Part shown: piece by piece, positions 61,955 to 64,000 of the stretch | How the letters are laid out: each line of letters opens with the position of its first letter | Numbering within the stretch: position 1 is the first letter of the stretch | Origin: Multifurca ochricompacta | Taxonomy: Eukaryota; Basidiomycota; Agaricomycetes; Russulales; Russulaceae | DNA length: 64,000 nucleotides | Direction: 5' to 3' | NCBI GenBank assembly: GCA_022496185.1 | Contig: WTXG01000129.1 | Span: 1-64,000, forward strand | The notes under the pieces: generated by a model | What the model was told of the DNA's origin: nothing | The model's input: only the letters and a program-made list of their open reading frames with translations | Database searches by the model: none | Program-made: the position numbers and the translations under genes

Positions 61955-64000
61955 TTACGGAGGGGCGTGCCCGTGGAGGAATACGTATTGTGAGAGGAGA
62001 AGGAGAGGGGTCGGCAAGGATACCATGTTTGGTGAGAATGTGTGCAGGAAGCGAAGAGGACAGGGATGGCGGTAAGGAGGCAAGATATTGTCCAATGAGA
62101 TCGTCAGCGTGAATATAACGGTAGTCAACCCATTCATTGTCACTAGAGGGAAAACCCTTCCATCGAACCAAAAATTGGAGGCGACCTGTGCGACCAGCGC
62201 GTCGGTGACTGATGATGTGATCGACCTCGACTTCTTCGACGCCATTGACAAGGACCAGCGGAGGGCGGTGGGGTGATGGACCATGTGCTTGGGTAGTGAT
62301 GTAGGGCGAGAGTAAAGAGGCGTGAAAGACGTCATGTATCCGCAAAGAGGGTGGTAAATCGAGCTTGAAAGCCACGGGGGAGATAACGCGAGTAATTGTG
62401 AACGGGCCATGACGCCGCAGGGCAAGCTTCTGCGAGGGGAAGAGCGAGGAGATGTTCTTACCCTCGAGCCAGACCTTGTCATTAACTGCAAATACTGGAG
62501 TGATTTGGGTCATGTCGGCGAGGACACGGGTGGCGATTCGGCGAGCAGAGATGATTGCGGAGAGACGTTCTGTTAACGAGGGTATTGGGGACGAGATGTG
62601 AGAGGTAGGGGGATGAGGTCGGAAGCCTAACAGTAATTCATGTGGACTGAGTTTTGTGCCATTGTGTCGCCATCTGTTGTGTACGAACTCAGCCATAGGG
62701 AGTAGGGGAGCCCAGGTGTGGGGGTTGCCAAAGGTCCAATGGCGGAGGTATTGTTCAACCCAGCGATTCATGCATTCCGATTGGCTGTCCATTTGTGGAT
62801 GAAAAGCAGTGCTAGTATTCTGTGATATAGAGAGTAATGCGCAGAGTTTGGAAACAAACTTAGAGGTGAAGCGAGGGTCCCGATCGGATATGACGTGTTT
62901 GGGGATGCCAAAGAGGGGAAAGAGATGTTTAAAGTAGAGAGAGGCGACCTGAGTCCCAGTGATCGTCGTCGAGCATGGGATGAACTTGGCGGACTTGGAG
63001 CACCCCTGATCAACAATAGTCAGGATAGCATTGTGCCCCTGCGACGCGGGGAGGTCAGTAATGAGATCGAGGGAGATATACTGAAAGGGTCCATCGGAAG
63101 CCGGAGTGTTGAAAGAGAAGAGGGGAACATCAGTTTTTTGGCGGGGCTTTGACGCTTGACATTCGTGACATCCTTTGACATAGTCAGTCACGAATTGTTG
63201 CAGGTTTGGGCCAGCGTAGATTTCAGAGACTAGATCCCACGTATTCCGTTGCCCAGGGTGACCAGCAAGTGGGTGATCGTGGAATTGCTTGACAATCTCG
63301 CGATAGGAATCCGGGTCTTCTTGAAGTTGAATTACTGCGAGGGACCAGTTCTCATCCGGCAGGAGAATCTCTTGGTCGTTATCTCCTTTACCATCATTGT
63401 AATCCGGCCGGCATGATAGTAGATCTGCAATTATATTGTGTTTACCCTGAATAGGTTTTATTACGAAGTTATATTCCATGAGATCGAGATGCCATCGGGC
63501 CTGTCGTCTATTAAGTTTTTGAGGTTTTCGGAAGTACTGTAAATTATGGTGATCTGAGAAGATGGTTAATTTATGAGGGGAACCCATCAAGTATTGTCAC
63601 CATTCTTGTAAAGGAAGCCAAATTGCGAACAACTCTCTGTCGTAAATATCCCAGTTGCGTTGTGTTTGATCGAGGGATTTGGAAAGGAATGCAACCGGGT
63701 GTAGTCGCCCTACGTCATCTTGTTGGGATAGTTCAGCCCCTATCGCGTATCCTGAGGCATCGGTTGTGACAAAGAAGGGGAGGTCGAGACGGGGTTGTCG
63801 AAGGACGGGGGCACTACTAAACGCCTTCTTTAGACCTTGGAAGGCGTCTTCTTCCTTGTCAGTCCATGTCCATGGGACTAGAAGCTTTGTGAGGTTGATG
63901 AGTGGTCTGGCGAGTTGTGAATATCCTTTGATGAAGCGGCGATAATAGTTACCGAATCCTAGATAACTGCGGACTTGTTTTACTGTTTTGGGGGTCGGCC
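61955..64000 (-). pseudogene. pol: Gypsy G pol, partial (RT end to chromodomain), cut by the LTR of E and by the window edge
   Basis: On the minus strand from the window edge: the RT end (VRSYLGFGNYYRRFIKGY), RNase H (TTDASGYAIGAELSQQDD, DRELFAIW), the integrase zinc domain (HDHPLAGHPGQRNTW..CHECQASK), the integrase core (LDLITDLPASQG, ISDRDPRFTSKF, a degenerate HPQMDSQSECMN), RRHGPFTI, and a chromodomain (EVEVDHIISHRRAGRTG..VRWKGFPSSDNEW). A TGA near 63596-63594 stands where relatives have an Arg (W-R-x-Y-L), a further CGA to TGA candidate. The frame ends at the LTR of E after RIPPRARPSV. It is closer to B and F-like elements than to A/C/D/E. Confidence 0.88.

Noticed and set aside
54434..61959. 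ATACA/TTACG as a decayed target-site duplication of gypsy E
   Set aside because: Only three of five bases match, the element is young, and the two flanks belong to different elements in opposite orientation, so recombination is the better explanation.

Overview
The window looks like a chromosome segment from a filamentous basidiomycete, probably an Agaricomycete. The host genes carry many short introns (about 46-65 bp, one of 176 bp) with GT..AG ends, and include an RBM25-type splicing factor, a pepsin-like secreted protease and PRMT3. The transposons are chromodomain Ty3/Gypsy elements, a Ty1/Copia element, a Tc1-type foldback and a hAT-type MITE. I cannot name the species.

Positions 1132-38166 form one 37 kb nest of retrotransposons that resolves completely by target-site duplications (TSDs). 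A Ty1/Copia element of about 6.0 kb on the minus strand (TSD AGTTC) is the outer shell. Gypsy D (5361-12511, TSD CTTGG) sits in the Copia gag-pol. Gypsy A (14180-38019, TSD ATTAT) sits in the Copia 5' LTR. Gypsy B (19408-26695, TSD ACAAG) sits in the pol of A. Gypsy C (27302-36386, minus strand, TSD GAACC) sits in the third ORF of A. A 1622 bp Tc1-derived giant palindrome (27668-29289, TSD TA) sits in an LTR of C. Differences within LTR pairs are nearly all CpG transitions, and they become fewer going inward through the nest.

Positions 38167-52637 are a gene island: an RBM25-like splicing factor (minus), an intron-containing tRNA-Leu(CAG), a secreted aspartic protease, PRMT3, and two small proteins sharing a short L-x-S-[KRT]-Y-G motif. 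Between the two small proteins lies a 1031 bp non-autonomous hAT-like element.

Positions 52638-64000 are a second retrotransposon block: the LTR and gag of gypsy F, a nearly intact and apparently young gypsy E (54439-61954), and part of gypsy G pol on the minus strand. The flanks of E do not match each other.

The most interesting biology is in the gypsy elements. (1) A, C, D and E carry a third ORF after the chromodomain, encoding a coiled-coil protein with tandem zinc-knuckle motifs. B has an unrelated ORF in the same place. (2) All have Tf1-style self-primer sites: 11 nt complementary to the predicted mRNA 5' end, which lies 34 bp after the TATA box. (3) In the D/E type and in B, the transcript has no AUG in any frame for about 610-710 nt, yet an open frame runs from just after (or within) the primer site straight into gag. 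(4) A GGATTTT slip site joins gag and pol in every copy that keeps the junction. (5) A TTAAAAG box overlaps or abuts the pol stop just before the third ORF.
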